Source: Clostridiales bacterium
Lineage (GTDB): Bacteria; Bacillota; Clostridia; Lachnospirales; Lachnospiraceae
Direction: 5' to 3'
Assembly: GCA_015655565.1 (NCBI GenBank)
Contig: JAATEU010000335.1
Location: forward strand, 1-9,512
DNA length: 9,512 nucleotides
In this document: positions 1-7,169 of the stretch, one piece after another
Numbering within the stretch: the first letter of the stretch is position 1
Layout: each line of letters begins with the position of its first letter
Position numbers and translations under genes: made by a program
Notes under the pieces: generated by a model
Database searches by the model: none
Seen by the model: only the letters and a program-made list of their open reading frames with translations
Told to the model about the DNA's origin: nothing

Positions 1-326
1 ATTCCGGGATGGATTATTTGAACCTGAAAAAGGCTTTCGGACCTAAGGGGTTATATGAAGGCATGTTGGAAGAGAATACACCGGATCCTCTGGTACAGAT
101 TGATATAAGACAGTTTGAAAAAATGCTGCCGAAAATTGCCGGTTTATTGGATAAACTTCCTTCCGTTGAAAGAATTAATCAATTATTAACCGACGCAGGC
201 TGTGTAAAATATGTACATGAAATCGGACTGAATGAAAATATTATACCCAAAACAATATGCTTATCACCCTATGTAAGAAACAGGCTGACTTTTATGAGGC
301 TGATCAAGCTAATAAAATTATTATAA
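1..326 (+). CDS. araM: sn-glycerol-1-phosphate dehydrogenase (AraM family), C-terminal part
   Basis: This is the 3' end of a gene cut by the left edge. The frame is already open at base 3, so the first ATG at 9 is internal and about 108 residues are visible. AraM-type enzymes reduce dihydroxyacetone phosphate to sn-glycerol-1-phosphate with NAD(P)H, a cytoplasmic, metal-dependent reaction of the iron-alcohol-dehydrogenase superfamily. The call rests on the family's C-terminal helical region: LPSVERINQLLTDAG, then HEIGLNENIIPKTI, then a Y-x-R-x-R-x-T stretch (YVRNRLTFMRL) ending near the C-terminus. The metal ligands and the nucleotide-binding domain lie outside the window, so activity cannot be judged. 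A more general glycerol dehydrogenase-like protein is the alternative. It ends with TAA and no strong terminator follows. Confidence 0.7.
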   Translation, partial: SGMDYLNLKKAFGPKGLYEGMLEENTPDPLVQIDIRQFEKMLPKIAGLLDKLPSVERINQLLTDAGCVKYVHEIGLNENIIPKTICLSPYVRNRLTFMRLIKLIKLL

Positions 327-334
327 TTTATTAT

Positions 335-383
335 AAAATCTCACTTCGCGCGTTTGTACTGATAAAAATAACGGAGAGATTTT
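335..383. repeat. 8-bp perfect inverted repeat after araM
   Basis: AAAATCTC at 335-342 is matched by GAGATTTT at 376-383, leaving a 33-base loop. The arms are short and A/T-rich, and no T-tract follows immediately. It may contribute to 3' end formation of the araM transcript, but it is weak and could be chance. The rest of the gap to 512 shows no RNA gene and no convincing complete promoter. Confidence 0.25.
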
Positions 384-512
384 CTGGATATAAATAAAAA
401 ATGATATTTTCCATATAATAAACAGGAATTATTTAAAATCTGAATGTAAACCGTCTGCTTAAAATTTGCTAAGAGCTGACGTCTTATGTCAATAAACCCG
501 TGAGGAGATTAT

Positions 513-1226
513 ATGGAAGATAATACTGTAAAAATCGAAAAAGAAAAGGAACAAAAAGAAAAAGAAGATTTAGATGATGAGAAAATCCGGGAATTTGGAC
601 AGACAACCCTTGTAAATGAGAAAAGAAAATCTAAAATACATTTGCTATCCATTATTGGAGAGATTGAAGGGCATGAATGTCTTCCTCAACATAATAAAAC
701 AACAAAATATGAACATGTGCTGCCGCAGCTGGCAGCCATAGAAGATAGTCCGGATATCGACGGATTATTGATTTTAATTAATACGGTTGGGGGAGATGTA
801 GAAGCCGGACTTGCCATTGCAGAGATGATAGCATCCTTAAGTAAACCCACCGTTTCCCTGGTACTTGGCGGAAGTCATTCCATCGGGGTTCCGCTTGCGG
901 TATCTGCCCAATATAGTTTCATTGTTCCCACTGCAACCATGATAATTCATCCGGTCCGAATGAACGGTACGGTTATAGGAGTTTCACAGACCTATGACTA
1001 TTTTGAAAAAATTCAGGAGAGAATTTTAAATTTTGTCTCCAGTCATTCCAAAATTGAAAAGGAAGAATTAAAACGGCTTATGCAAAATACAAGTCAGCTG
1101 GCGAAAGATGTGGGTTCCATATTAATCGGCGGCGAAACAATTAAGGAAGGCATTATTGATGAAGTTGGCGGTATTAAAGAGGCTTTAAAGAAACTATATA
1201 AAATGACCGGAAGGGGGGAAGAATAA
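513..1226 (+). CDS. tepA: ClpP-like serine protease TepA
   Basis: This 237-residue protein has a ClpP/crotonase-type fold and no signal peptide, so it should be cytoplasmic. Residues 7-28 are a Lys/Glu-rich tail absent from ordinary ClpP. Visible family marks are N90-T-V-G-G-D-V (oxyanion loop, equivalent to ClpP NSPGGxV), the nucleophile region GGSHSIG with Ser123, MIIHP with His146, and Asp199 in KDVG as the likely third triad member. The ending GIIDEVGG matches the ClpP GLIDEI region. In Bacillus subtilis the orthologue was named translocation-enhancing protein and was later linked to spore outgrowth. Which role applies here is inference. The start is fixed by GAGGAG at 502-507, five bases before ATG. 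The gene is coupled to ylzJ by a one-base overlap and precedes ftsK, the usual order in spore formers. No ATPase partner is encoded nearby. Confidence 0.9.
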   Translation: MEDNTVKIEKEKEQKEKEDLDDEKIREFGQTTLVNEKRKSKIHLLSIIGEIEGHECLPQHNKTTKYEHVLPQLAAIEDSPDIDGLLILINTVGGDVEAGLAIAEMIASLSKPTVSLVLGGSHSIGVPLAVSAQYSFIVPTATMIIHPVRMNGTVIGVSQTYDYFEKIQERILNFVSSHSKIEKEELKRLMQNTSQLAKDVGSILIGGETIKEGIIDEVGGIKEALKKLYKMTGRGEE

Positions 1227-1483
1227 TGTTATATACCGTTGTTCCCCTAGAAAGAATCTACAGTTATAGAACGGAAAGTATACTTGGAAATACATCACAA
1301 AAAGAAGATAAAGAGGGCGAGAATACAGCTGTAGAATATAAAGATATATCACTCAAACATGGAAGCGTCTATGCAAGAAGAGATGGTGGGAATTATATTG
1401 TGGAGGGAATCAGTTCTACGGATATGGAGGATTATTTAAATAAGGATTATATGCCCGGGGCTGTCATAAAAACAGATAACTAA
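1226..1483 (+). CDS. ylzJ: YlzJ-like small protein
   Basis: This 85-residue protein belongs to the YlzJ-like family of unknown function, found mostly in endospore-forming Firmicutes between tepA and spoIIIE. Two conserved ends are visible: an N-terminal MLYTVVPLE and a C-terminal S-S-T-D-x-x-D-Y-L-N-K-x-Y-x-P-G-A (residues 63-79). Between them lies a variable charged stretch (residues 21-40). It has no membrane segment or signal peptide. The start codon overlaps the tepA stop (TAATG), and AAGGGGGG at 1211-1218 serves as ribosome binding site, so the two genes are probably translated together. The recognition rests on the end motifs plus the gene order. No biochemical role can be given. Confidence 0.85.
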   Translation: MLYTVVPLERIYSYRTESILGNTSQKEDKEGENTAVEYKDISLKHGSVYARRDGGNYIVEGISSTDMEDYLNKDYMPGAVIKTDN

Positions 1484-1503
1484 TAAACTATGTTTTGTTT
1501 CCT

Positions 1504-1534
1504 GTTTTATCAAAACGGTTATCGAACGTTTTTT
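1504..1534 (+). terminator. Weak terminator-like hairpin after ylzJ
   Basis: AAAACG at 1512-1517 pairs with CGTTTT at 1527-1532 and runs into a six-T stretch (1529-1534). A competing hairpin, GTTTT (1504-1508) with AAAAC (1512-1516), shares the same A-run, so the two are mutually exclusive. The stem is short and poor in GC, so read-through into ftsK is likely. Confidence 0.4.
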
Positions 1535-1556
1535 CGGATAAATACAATATTTTTCC

Positions 1557-1585
1557 TTGCAACAATAGTCAAATAAGGGTATAAT
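1557..1585 (+). promoter_or_regulatory. Sigma-A type promoter of ftsK
   Basis: TTGCAA at 1557-1562 is followed, after exactly 17 bases, by a consensus TATAAT at 1580-1585. A start near 1592 would give a leader of about 93 nt before the ftsK GTG codon. This is the best promoter in the window. It means ftsK can be expressed apart from tepA-ylzJ. Confidence 0.75.
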
Positions 1586-1670
1586 AGAAGTGGTTCTATG
1601 TTAATCTGGCTTAATTGGCGGTGGCTTAGAATCAATTTCTTATTCATGACGTTAATAATTCAAGTAGCTT

Positions 1671-1677
1671 AAGGAGG
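1671..1677 (+). promoter_or_regulatory. Ribosome binding site deciding the ftsK GTG start
   Basis: A full AAGGAGG lies seven bases before GTG at 1685. Spacing and strength support this non-ATG start and the lysine-rich N-terminus that follows it. Confidence 0.85.
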
Positions 1678-1684
1678 ATTTGGC

Positions 1685-4468
1685 GTGGCTACAGAAAAAA
1701 ATAAAAGTAATAAAGCGAATTCAAAAAGAAAAACAAATCTTACAAAAGGTAAAAGAAAATCAGCCGAAAGCAAAAAAGTACATAATCAGCTAAAGGAAGA
1801 TCCCAATAAAGAATTATTCCGTGATGAAATAACCTTAATCCTTGCTTTGGTGGTTTCCCTGCTGTTAATATTAAGTAATTTTAATTTAAGCGGAAACGTG
1901 GGAGAGGCAATTAACGGTTTTACCTTTGGGGTATTCGGATTTATTGCTTATTTACTACCTTTTTTCCTGTTTTTTGGTATGGCATTTTATATAGCAAACC
2001 GCGGTAACAGGATAGCCATGCGTAAGTTAATAAGTACAATTTCTCTTGGAATTATATTTACGGCATTGATTCAGTTAATAACCATAGGCTATACTGCGGA
2101 AACCAAAATAATCCAGTATTATACCGTATCTGCAGATTTAAAAAGCGGCGGCGGTATTATCGGCGGATTATTGTGTAAGCTTCTGCATCCGTTATTTGGA
2201 ACGATCGGAACCTATATCATTTTAATAGCCTTTATGGTTGTATTTTTTATGTTTATTACGGGAAAAGCCCTATTTGCATATCTTGGCTCCAGGAGTGAGG
2301 CGTCCATACGGCAGAGGAAGGAACGTAAAATGCTGCAGGAGAAAGAATACCTGAGCCAGGACGGCATGGAAGCGGAAACTGTGCAGAGAAGAAAAGCAAG
2401 AACTGTTCTTCTTAAGAAAAACGGGACGGAGGCCGGTGGTGAAGTTGATACGGATGCCGCTCTAAATAAAGGGATTGAGACCGGATTCCTTAATCTGATA
2501 AAAAAGAAAAAAAATAAGAATGTCCAAGGGAAAACCGTATCCAAAGTCATACCTGATTTCGATATGGAAGAAATTATATCCCAGCCGGCGAAGGATTTTC
2601 CAATCCAGCGCGGGGACGGCTATTATGATGGGACAACCACCGGTGATAAGAATAAAACTTATGAAGAGCAGTTGAAGATGAAATTTGGAAGGAATCCGGA
2701 AGCTTCCGGTACTCCTGCGAATATAAATGCAGAGCGTTCCGGTATTGATGATGACATACAAAGGCTTCTTCGTGCTGCGGAACAGAATCAGGATACGCAG
2801 GATACCGGGAATATGGCATATGACATACACAAAACAGAATTTACGGCATCCGGCATTTCCCAATCCCCCGGCATATCAGAAGCAGCCGGAGCAGGAAAGG
2901 AACCAGCCGGACGTCCGGCTGCAGATAGAACCCTGCCTGCAACGGGTTCCAATATTTCTGACAGGGAGGATATTAAGATAAGCCAAAAGCTGGAGGAAAA
3001 GAAGGAATATGTATTTCCTCCCATTAATCTATTATCCAAACCCAAGACTGATATTAAGGGAATGTCTGACCGGGATTTAAAAGAGACTGCCTTGAAATTA
3101 CGGAAGACTTTAGAAAGCTTCGGTGTCCGCGTAACAATTACCAATATAAGCTGCGGGCCGGCTGTAACCAGATATGAATTGCAGCCGGAACAAGGTGTTA
3201 AGGTCAGTAAAATAACCGGTTTGGCAGATGATATTAAACTGAATCTGGCTGCCGCCGACGTAAGAATAGAAGCACCTATTCCCGGTAAGGCTGCAGTTGG
3301 CATTGAGGTGCCTAATAAAGAAAATTCAACAGTTATGTTCCGGGAATTAATTGAAAGTAAAGATTTTAAACATCATCCCTCGCATATTGCATTTGCAGTT
3401 GGTAAGGATATAGGAGGACAAACTATAGTAACCGATATTGGGAAAATGCCCCATCTGTTAATAGCGGGTGCCACTGGCTCCGGTAAGTCCGTATGCATCA
3501 ATACCCTGATCATGAGTATTTTATATAAAGCAAAGCCTTCCGATGTACGGATGATCATGGTGGATCCCAAGGTTGTTGAATTAAGTGTTTATAATGGTAT
3601 TCCCCACCTTCTTATTCCGGTCGTTACCGATCCGAAGAAAGCTTCCGCAGCCTTAAACTGGGCTGTTGTGGAAATGACGGAGCGCTATAAAAAATTCGCG
3701 GATTTAGGTGTCAGGGATGTAAAAGGGTACAATGAAAAGATTGCTGCAGTGGCTGAACATAAGGATGAAAGATATGAGAAATTACCACAAATCGTTATTA
3801 TTGTAGATGAGCTTGCAGACCTTATGATGGTTGCACCCGGTGAAGTAGAAGATGCTATCTGCAGGTTGGCCCAAATGGCACGGGCAGCCGGATTACATCT
3901 GATTATAGCGACACAGCGGCCGTCGGTTAATGTAATTACAGGATTAATAAAGGCTAACATTCCTTCCAGAATTGCATTTTCAGTGTCTTCGGCCATTGAT
4001 TCCAGGACAATTATTGATGGTTCCGGGGCAGAAAAATTATTGGGTAAAGGCGATATGTTATTCTTCCCCTCCGGTTATCCCAAACCGGTACGTGTTCAAG
4101 GTGCTTTTATTTCTGACAAAGAGGTTGGGGCAGTAGTAAATTTTCTAACTTCCCGGAACAGTGCCGCCGAATATAATGAAGAGGTTGCCAATAAAATTAC
4201 CAATGCCCAGGCAGTGGAAAGTTCTCCAGGATCCGGTGCCAATGAACGTGATGATTATTTCATTGAAGCCGGAAAGTTTATTATCGATAAAGATAAAGCC
4301 TCTATTGGCATGTTACAAAGAGTATACAAAATTGGCTTCAACCGTGCTGCAAGAATTATGGATCAGCTTGCAGAAGCAGGTGTGGTTGGTCCGGAAGAAG
4401 GAACAAAACCAAGAAAAATACTAATGTCTATGGAAGAATTTGAACAATATGCAGATGAATATGTTTAG
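1685..4468 (+). CDS. ftsK: DNA translocase FtsK/SpoIIIE
   Basis: This 927-residue septal DNA pump moves chromosomal DNA through the closing division or sporulation septum using ATP. A Lys-rich cytoplasmic tail (1-40) precedes an N-terminal membrane domain with helices near 49-66, 79-104, 115-136 and 176-193. A charged, low-complexity linker runs from about 205 to 440. The motor follows: an alpha-domain region (about 445-545), then the RecA-like part with Walker A GATGSGKS (595-602, Lys601) and Walker B IVIIVDEL (703-710, Asp708/Glu709). IATQRP at 741-746 is a typical FtsK signature. The C-terminal winged-helix gamma domain (about 857-920, including [18 protein letters not shown]) reads orienting sequences in known homologues. 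At 927 residues it exceeds B. subtilis SpoIIIE (about 790), mostly through the linker. It starts with GTG behind AAGGAGG and has its own promoter. Whether it serves vegetative division, sporulation or both cannot be told from sequence. Confidence 0.95.
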   Translation: MATEKNKSNKANSKRKTNLTKGKRKSAESKKVHNQLKEDPNKELFRDEITLILALVVSLLLILSNFNLSGNVGEAINGFTFGVFGFIAYLLPFFLFFGMAFYIANRGNRIAMRKLISTISLGIIFTALIQLITIGYTAETKIIQYYTVSADLKSGGGIIGGLLCKLLHPLFGTIGTYIILIAFMVVFFMFITGKALFAYLGSRSEASIRQRKERKMLQEKEYLSQDGMEAETVQRRKARTVLLKKNGTEAGGEVDTDAALNKGIETGFLNLIKKKKNKNVQGKTVSKVIPDFDMEEIISQPAKDFPIQRGDGYYDGTTTGDKNKTYEEQLKMKFGRNPEASGTPANINAERSGIDDDIQRLLRAAEQNQDTQDTGNMAYDIHKTEFTASGISQSPGISEAAGAGKEPAGRPAADRTLPATGSNISDREDIKISQKLEEKKEYVFPPINLLSKPKTDIKGMSDRDLKETALKLRKTLESFGVRVTITNISCGPAVTRYELQPEQGVKVSKITGLADDIKLNLAAADVRIEAPIPGKAAVGIEVPNKENSTVMFRELIESKDFKHHPSHIAFAVGKDIGGQTIVTDIGKMPHLLIAGATGSGKSVCINTLIMSILYKAKPSDVRMIMVDPKVVELSVYNGIPHLLIPVVTDPKKASAALNWAVVEMTERYKKFADLGVRDVKGYNEKIAAVAEHKDERYEKLPQIVIIVDELADLMMVAPGEVEDAICRLAQMARAAGLHLIIATQRPSVNVITGLIKANIPSRIAFSVSSAIDSRTIIDGSGAEKLLGKGDMLFFPSGYPKPVRVQGAFISDKEVGAVVNFLTSRNSAAEYNEEVANKITNAQAVESSPGSGANERDDYFIEAGKFIIDKDKASIGMLQRVYKIGFNRAARIMDQLAEAGVVGPEEGTKPRKILMSMEEFEQYADEYV

Positions 4469-4480
4469 TACAGCGTACTA
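4466..4480 (+). repeat. Perfect hairpin overlapping the ftsK stop codon
   Basis: TAGTAC (4466-4471) and GTACTA (4475-4480) form a 6-bp stem with a three-base AGC loop. The first arm begins with the TAG stop of ftsK. No T-tract follows, so it does not look like an intrinsic terminator. It could stabilise a 3' end or be chance. Confidence 0.4.
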
Positions 4481-4504
4481 GTTGAAAATACAATTATCTG
4501 CAAG

Positions 4505-4525
4505 TATCCGAAGCAGTTTCGGATA
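4505..4525 (+). repeat. Perfect 8-bp inverted repeat upstream of the ATP-grasp pair
   Basis: TATCCGAA (4505-4512) and TTCGGATA (4518-4525) enclose a five-base loop, 31 bases before the next start codon. No T-run follows, which argues against a terminator. In DNA it is a dyad of operator size; in RNA it would be a leader or intercistronic hairpin. Confidence 0.5.
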
Positions 4526-4556
4526 TGCCGTGTAAATTAATTGAGAGGAGTTTTCT

Positions 4557-5453
4557 ATGAAGGGCTGGTTAATAACCAATGCATTTTTACATACCCATAA
4601 ATTTTCAGAGATTTCTCTTTGGTTAATTGAGGCAGCAAAAAAACTAAGTGTGGAATTAATAGCAAAAACCAATGCTGAGGTCTTAGTACAGCTGGATTCT
4701 GATTTTCCCAATGATAAACGTCTTAATCAGAATGGGAAACCGGATTTTGTTTTATTCTGGGATAAGGATGTAAGGCTGGCAAGTTTTTTAGAAATGAAAG
4801 GGCATCTCGTTTTTAATTCATCGCGTGGAATTGCCGTTTGTGATGATAAATCCTTAACTCATCTGTATTTGCAGGGTGCCGGCATCAAAATGCCCCATAC
4901 CATATTAGCACCCATGACTTTTTCCAACATAGGTTATAATAACCTGGAGTTTCTTGCTCCGGTGGAAAAAGAACTGTCCTATCCTGTTATCATTAAGGAA
5001 TGCTTCGGATCTTTTGGACAGCAGGTTTATATGGCTGATAACAGGCAGGAACTGGAGGACAGGGTCTTATCCATAGGTGCCAGGCCGATGCTTTTCCAGG
5101 AATTTATACAAAGCAGCAAAGGGAAGGATTTAAGACTGCAGGTAGTCGGTAATCAGGTGGTTGCTGCCATGTGCCGTTATTCGGGAAATGGAGATTTCAA
5201 GGCGAATATAACCAATGGCGGTAAGATGAGACCGTACGAACCTTCCCAAAAACAAATGGATTTAGCAGTTCAATGCTGTAAAATCCTTGGGCTTGATTTT
5301 GCAGGAGTGGATATTTTATTTGGGGAAAATCAGGAACCTGTGGTCTGTGAGGTAAATTCCAATGCACATTTTAAAAATATCTATGATTGTACCGGTATTA
5401 ATGTTGCGGATTCTATTATAGAATACATAATTAAAAGGATATGCATTGGTTAG
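4557..5453 (+). CDS. RimK-like ATP-grasp ligase (first of a tandem pair)
   Basis: This 298-residue cytoplasmic protein has a RimK/GshB-type ATP-grasp fold. Such enzymes activate a carboxylate as acyl phosphate with ATP and join it to an amine; RimK itself adds glutamate residues to a protein C-terminus. Residues 1-95 form the pre-ATP-grasp domain (MKGWLITN start). ATP-grasp marks are YPVIIKE with Lys147, the glycine loop GSFGQQV (151-157), LFQEFI hinge (179-184), DLRLQVVG (191-198), an F-K-x-N-I-x-N-G-G stretch (214-222), Asp252, and a canonical metal site E-V-N (Glu265, Asn267). AGAGGAG at 4544-4550 fixes the ATG. It lies 88 bp after ftsK and 76 bp before a paralogue, likely on the same transcript. 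The substrate is unknown: no recognisable precursor peptide or biosynthetic partner is adjacent. Confidence 0.8.
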   Translation: MKGWLITNAFLHTHKFSEISLWLIEAAKKLSVELIAKTNAEVLVQLDSDFPNDKRLNQNGKPDFVLFWDKDVRLASFLEMKGHLVFNSSRGIAVCDDKSLTHLYLQGAGIKMPHTILAPMTFSNIGYNNLEFLAPVEKELSYPVIIKECFGSFGQQVYMADNRQELEDRVLSIGARPMLFQEFIQSSKGKDLRLQVVGNQVVAAMCRYSGNGDFKANITNGGKMRPYEPSQKQMDLAVQCCKILGLDFAGVDILFGENQEPVVCEVNSNAHFKNIYDCTGINVADSIIEYIIKRICIG

Positions 5454-5518
5454 TAAAATAATTAGATTGTTCGGTAAATTTGATACATGCTATGGAGTTA
5501 CAGGAATAATCTTTTTAA

Positions 5519-5524
5519 TAGGAG
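5519..5524 (+). promoter_or_regulatory. Ribosome binding site setting the second ATP-grasp start
   Basis: TAGGAG sits five bases before ATG at 5530. The frame stays open upstream to a TTG at 5446, but that codon lies inside the previous gene and has no binding site. The protein starting at 5530 begins MVGWLI, parallel to MKGWLI of its neighbour, so 5530 is chosen. Confidence 0.75.
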
Positions 5525-5529
5525 TCGGT

Positions 5530-6399
5530 ATGGTTGGATGGTTAATATACAGCATACAGGGTGTTGAAAAAAATAAGCGTTATATTCAATTTTATATGGA
5601 TGAAGGGAAATTACTGGATATCAATATTCAATTAATACTGGCGGAGAATCTGGAGTTTGGGGTCAGGAATAATAAATGGTTCATGACATATAAAAAAGAA
5701 GAAATAGAATATCCTGATTTTGCCATATGCAGAACCATATATCCTTTATTGAACAGGCAGTTAGAATGTATGGGAATCAGGGTTTTTAATAATTCCCATA
5801 TTGCAGAAATATGCAATGATAAAGCAAAAACCTATCAGTATGTTGCGCAGCTGGGGATTCACATGGTGGATTCCGATTTTTGTAAATATTCCGTGCTGAA
5901 AAAAAAGTTGGAAACAATTTCAAAACCTACTGTTATAAAAGCAGTTGCCGGACATGGAGGAAGCCAGGTGTTTTTGCTGGAGTCTGTGTCTACAGGTGTA
6001 GAACATATGAAAGATGAGATTTATGATAAGCTTAAGGGCTCCGATGTGGTGCTGCAGCCCTTAACAGGTTCAAGACATCAGGATCTCAGGGTTTACATTA
6101 TAGGAAACGAAATAATAGCGGCTGTCCTGCGGACTGCTGCGAAAGGCTTTAAATCTAATTTCTCCCTGGGTGGAGAAGTTAGAACTTATGATTTATCCTC
6201 AGATGAAATCCAGCTGGTTAAAAAGATTATGAACCTGTTTGATATTGGAATGGTAGGAATGGATTTTATAATTGGGGATAACGGAGAACTGATTTTTAAT
6301 GAAATAGAGGATGTGGTAGGAGCACGGATGTTATATCAATGTACGGATATTAATCTGGTTCGTTTATATTTAAATTATATGAAATCTTATATTAAATAA
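5530..6399 (+). CDS. RimK-like ATP-grasp ligase (second of a tandem pair)
   Basis: This 289-residue protein is a diverged paralogue of the gene before it, with the same architecture. A pre-ATP-grasp domain (about 1-100) contains PDFAICRTIYPLLN and IAEICNDKAKTYQYV. ATP-grasp marks are PTVIKA with Lys137, the glycine loop GHGGSQV (141-147), VVLQPL hinge (173-178), DLRVYIIG (185-192), F-K-S-N-x-x-x-G-G (207-215), and Asp245. At the metal site Glu258 is kept, but the asparagine of the usual E-x-N is Glu260 (N-E-I-E-D), unlike the E-V-N of the first copy. Conservation elsewhere argues against a dead gene. Length and spacing suggest one operon with the first copy, and the two may act in sequence or as a complex. 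Its 3' end overlaps the convergent phosphatase gene by 13 bp. The substrate is unknown; an amino-acid ligase role is inference from the family. Confidence 0.78.
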   Translation: MVGWLIYSIQGVEKNKRYIQFYMDEGKLLDINIQLILAENLEFGVRNNKWFMTYKKEEIEYPDFAICRTIYPLLNRQLECMGIRVFNNSHIAEICNDKAKTYQYVAQLGIHMVDSDFCKYSVLKKKLETISKPTVIKAVAGHGGSQVFLLESVSTGVEHMKDEIYDKLKGSDVVLQPLTGSRHQDLRVYIIGNEIIAAVLRTAAKGFKSNFSLGGEVRTYDLSSDEIQLVKKIMNLFDIGMVGMDFIIGDNGELIFNEIEDVVGARMLYQCTDINLVRLYLNYMKSYIK

Positions 6400-7034
6400 T
6401 CCAATAATTCTTCCGGTTTATCGATTATAAAATCCGCACCTTCCGCTTTCAAAATATCACGGTTCCTAAATCCCCATGTTACACCCACACATTTTAAACC
6501 GGTATTATGGGCGGTGTGAACATCAACATCGGAATCTCCCACATAGATAGCCTGCTCCCCGGATGATTTTAATTCAGCCAGGGCGGTGTATACACTGTCA
6601 GGAGCGGGTTTTTTGGCTACACCCTGGGATTCTCCGATAGCAACCTGGATAAATTCATGATAATAATCTTTGCAAAGGGTTTTGACTGCTGAATCATATT
6701 TATTGGATACGATTGCCAGTTTACAGCCTTTTTCTTTTAGAATTTTTAGTAAATCATAGATTCCGTCATAGGGGCGGGTTTTATTTTGCATATTAGCAGA
6801 GTAATGCTTACGGAAAATCTCAAGGCATTCTGCGGTGTCTTTAGGGGAAGTTCCCTGTGGGACTGACATGTTCATTAAAACCCTGACTCCATTTCCTGCA
6901 AATTGCCGTATTTCTTCCAAAGTTCTCATTGGGTAACCGAATTTATTTAATGCATAATTAACACTGTCTGTTAAATCCTCCAGGGTATTTAAAAGAGTGC
7001 CGTCTAAATCAAATATTACAGTATTATAGTTCAT
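6387..7034 (-). CDS. HAD-superfamily phosphatase, Gph-like
   Basis: This 215-residue cytoplasmic HAD hydrolase of subfamily I resembles phosphoglycolate phosphatases. All four HAD motifs are present: FDLDGT with nucleophile Asp9 and acid/base Asp11, the Ser110-Asn111 motif II, a KKPAPD motif III lysine (141-142), and GDSDVD motif IV (Asp167, Asp171). The cap region (about 15-85) has the GNGVRVL element seen in Gph-type enzymes. Substrates of such proteins are often wrongly assigned, so phosphoglycolate is only one possibility; pyrophosphate or a nucleotide are others. ATG at 7034 is chosen because it gives the standard start MNYNTVIFDLDGT. The longer frame from GTG at 7079 would translate a palindrome and has no binding site. 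The binding site for 7034 is weak (GGG about nine bases upstream). It follows the export genes but is separated by 146 bp with two inverted repeats. Confidence 0.85.
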   Translation of the reverse strand: MNYNTVIFDLDGTLLNTLEDLTDSVNYALNKFGYPMRTLEEIRQFAGNGVRVLMNMSVPQGTSPKDTAECLEIFRKHYSANMQNKTRPYDGIYDLLKILKEKGCKLAIVSNKYDSAVKTLCKDYYHEFIQVAIGESQGVAKKPAPDSVYTALAELKSSGEQAIYVGDSDVDVHTAHNTGLKCVGVTWGFRNRDILKAEGADFIIDKPEELLDYLI

Positions 7035-7050
7035 TTTTATACCCATTGCA

Positions 7051-7072
7051 TACCGCAGGTTTACCTGCGGTA
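7051..7072 (-). promoter_or_regulatory. Near-perfect palindrome in the phosphatase leader
   Basis: TACCGCAGGT (7051-7060) and ACCTGCGGTA (7063-7072) are perfect complements around a central TT. As RNA it folds as a 9-bp, GC-rich stem with a four-base loop, ending 16 bases before the phosphatase ATG. No T-tract follows in either direction, so it is not a standard terminator. It may be an operator dyad or a leader hairpin affecting the weak ribosome binding site. Function is inferred only from position. Confidence 0.5.
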
Positions 7073-7089
7073 CTGCCACAAATAAAAAT

Positions 7090-7143
7090 GGTTGAAAGAA
7101 TCACTAAGTGGCATCCTTTCTCTATTTATATTTTCTTTCAACC
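7090..7143 (-). terminator. Long-loop inverted repeat, possible terminator of the export operon
   Basis: GGTTGAAAGAA (7090-7100) and TTCTTTCAACC (7133-7143) form a perfect 11-bp stem with a 32-base loop. Read on the minus strand, it lies 37 bases after the adaptor stop codon and is followed at once by ATTTTTATTT, which suits transcript termination. The large loop is unusual for an intrinsic terminator, so an operator or processing structure remains possible. Confidence 0.4.
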
Positions 7144-7169
7144 TTTCAGACATGATACATTTTTATCCT

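Noticed and set aside
414..419. TATAAT upstream of tepA as a promoter
   Set aside because: At spacings of 16-18 bases only A-rich sequence without a TTG-like -35 box is found, and A/T-rich gaps give such hexamers by chance.
1532..1540. TTTCGGATA shared between the gap before ftsK and the gap before the ligases (4517-4525)
   Set aside because: Only the second copy is part of a dyad, and a single nine-base match in AT-rich gaps is not enough to claim a shared regulator site.
2212..3996. Minus-strand and alternate-frame open frames within ftsK
   Set aside because: They match no recognisable family and lie wholly inside a well-supported gene with all motor motifs in frame.
4469..4556. Precursor peptide gene for the ATP-grasp pair
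   Set aside because: No small open frame with its own binding site was found in this gap, between the two ligases, or just after them, so a graspetide-type cluster is not supported locally.
5478..5505. Promoter between the two ligase genes (TTGATA followed by AATAAT)
   Set aside because: The spacing is about 19 bases and the -10 match is poor; co-transcription is simpler.
7077..7079. GTG start for the phosphatase giving 230 residues
   Set aside because: It has no ribosome binding site and would put the palindrome at 7051-7072 in coding sequence; the HAD fold starts right after the ATG at 7034.
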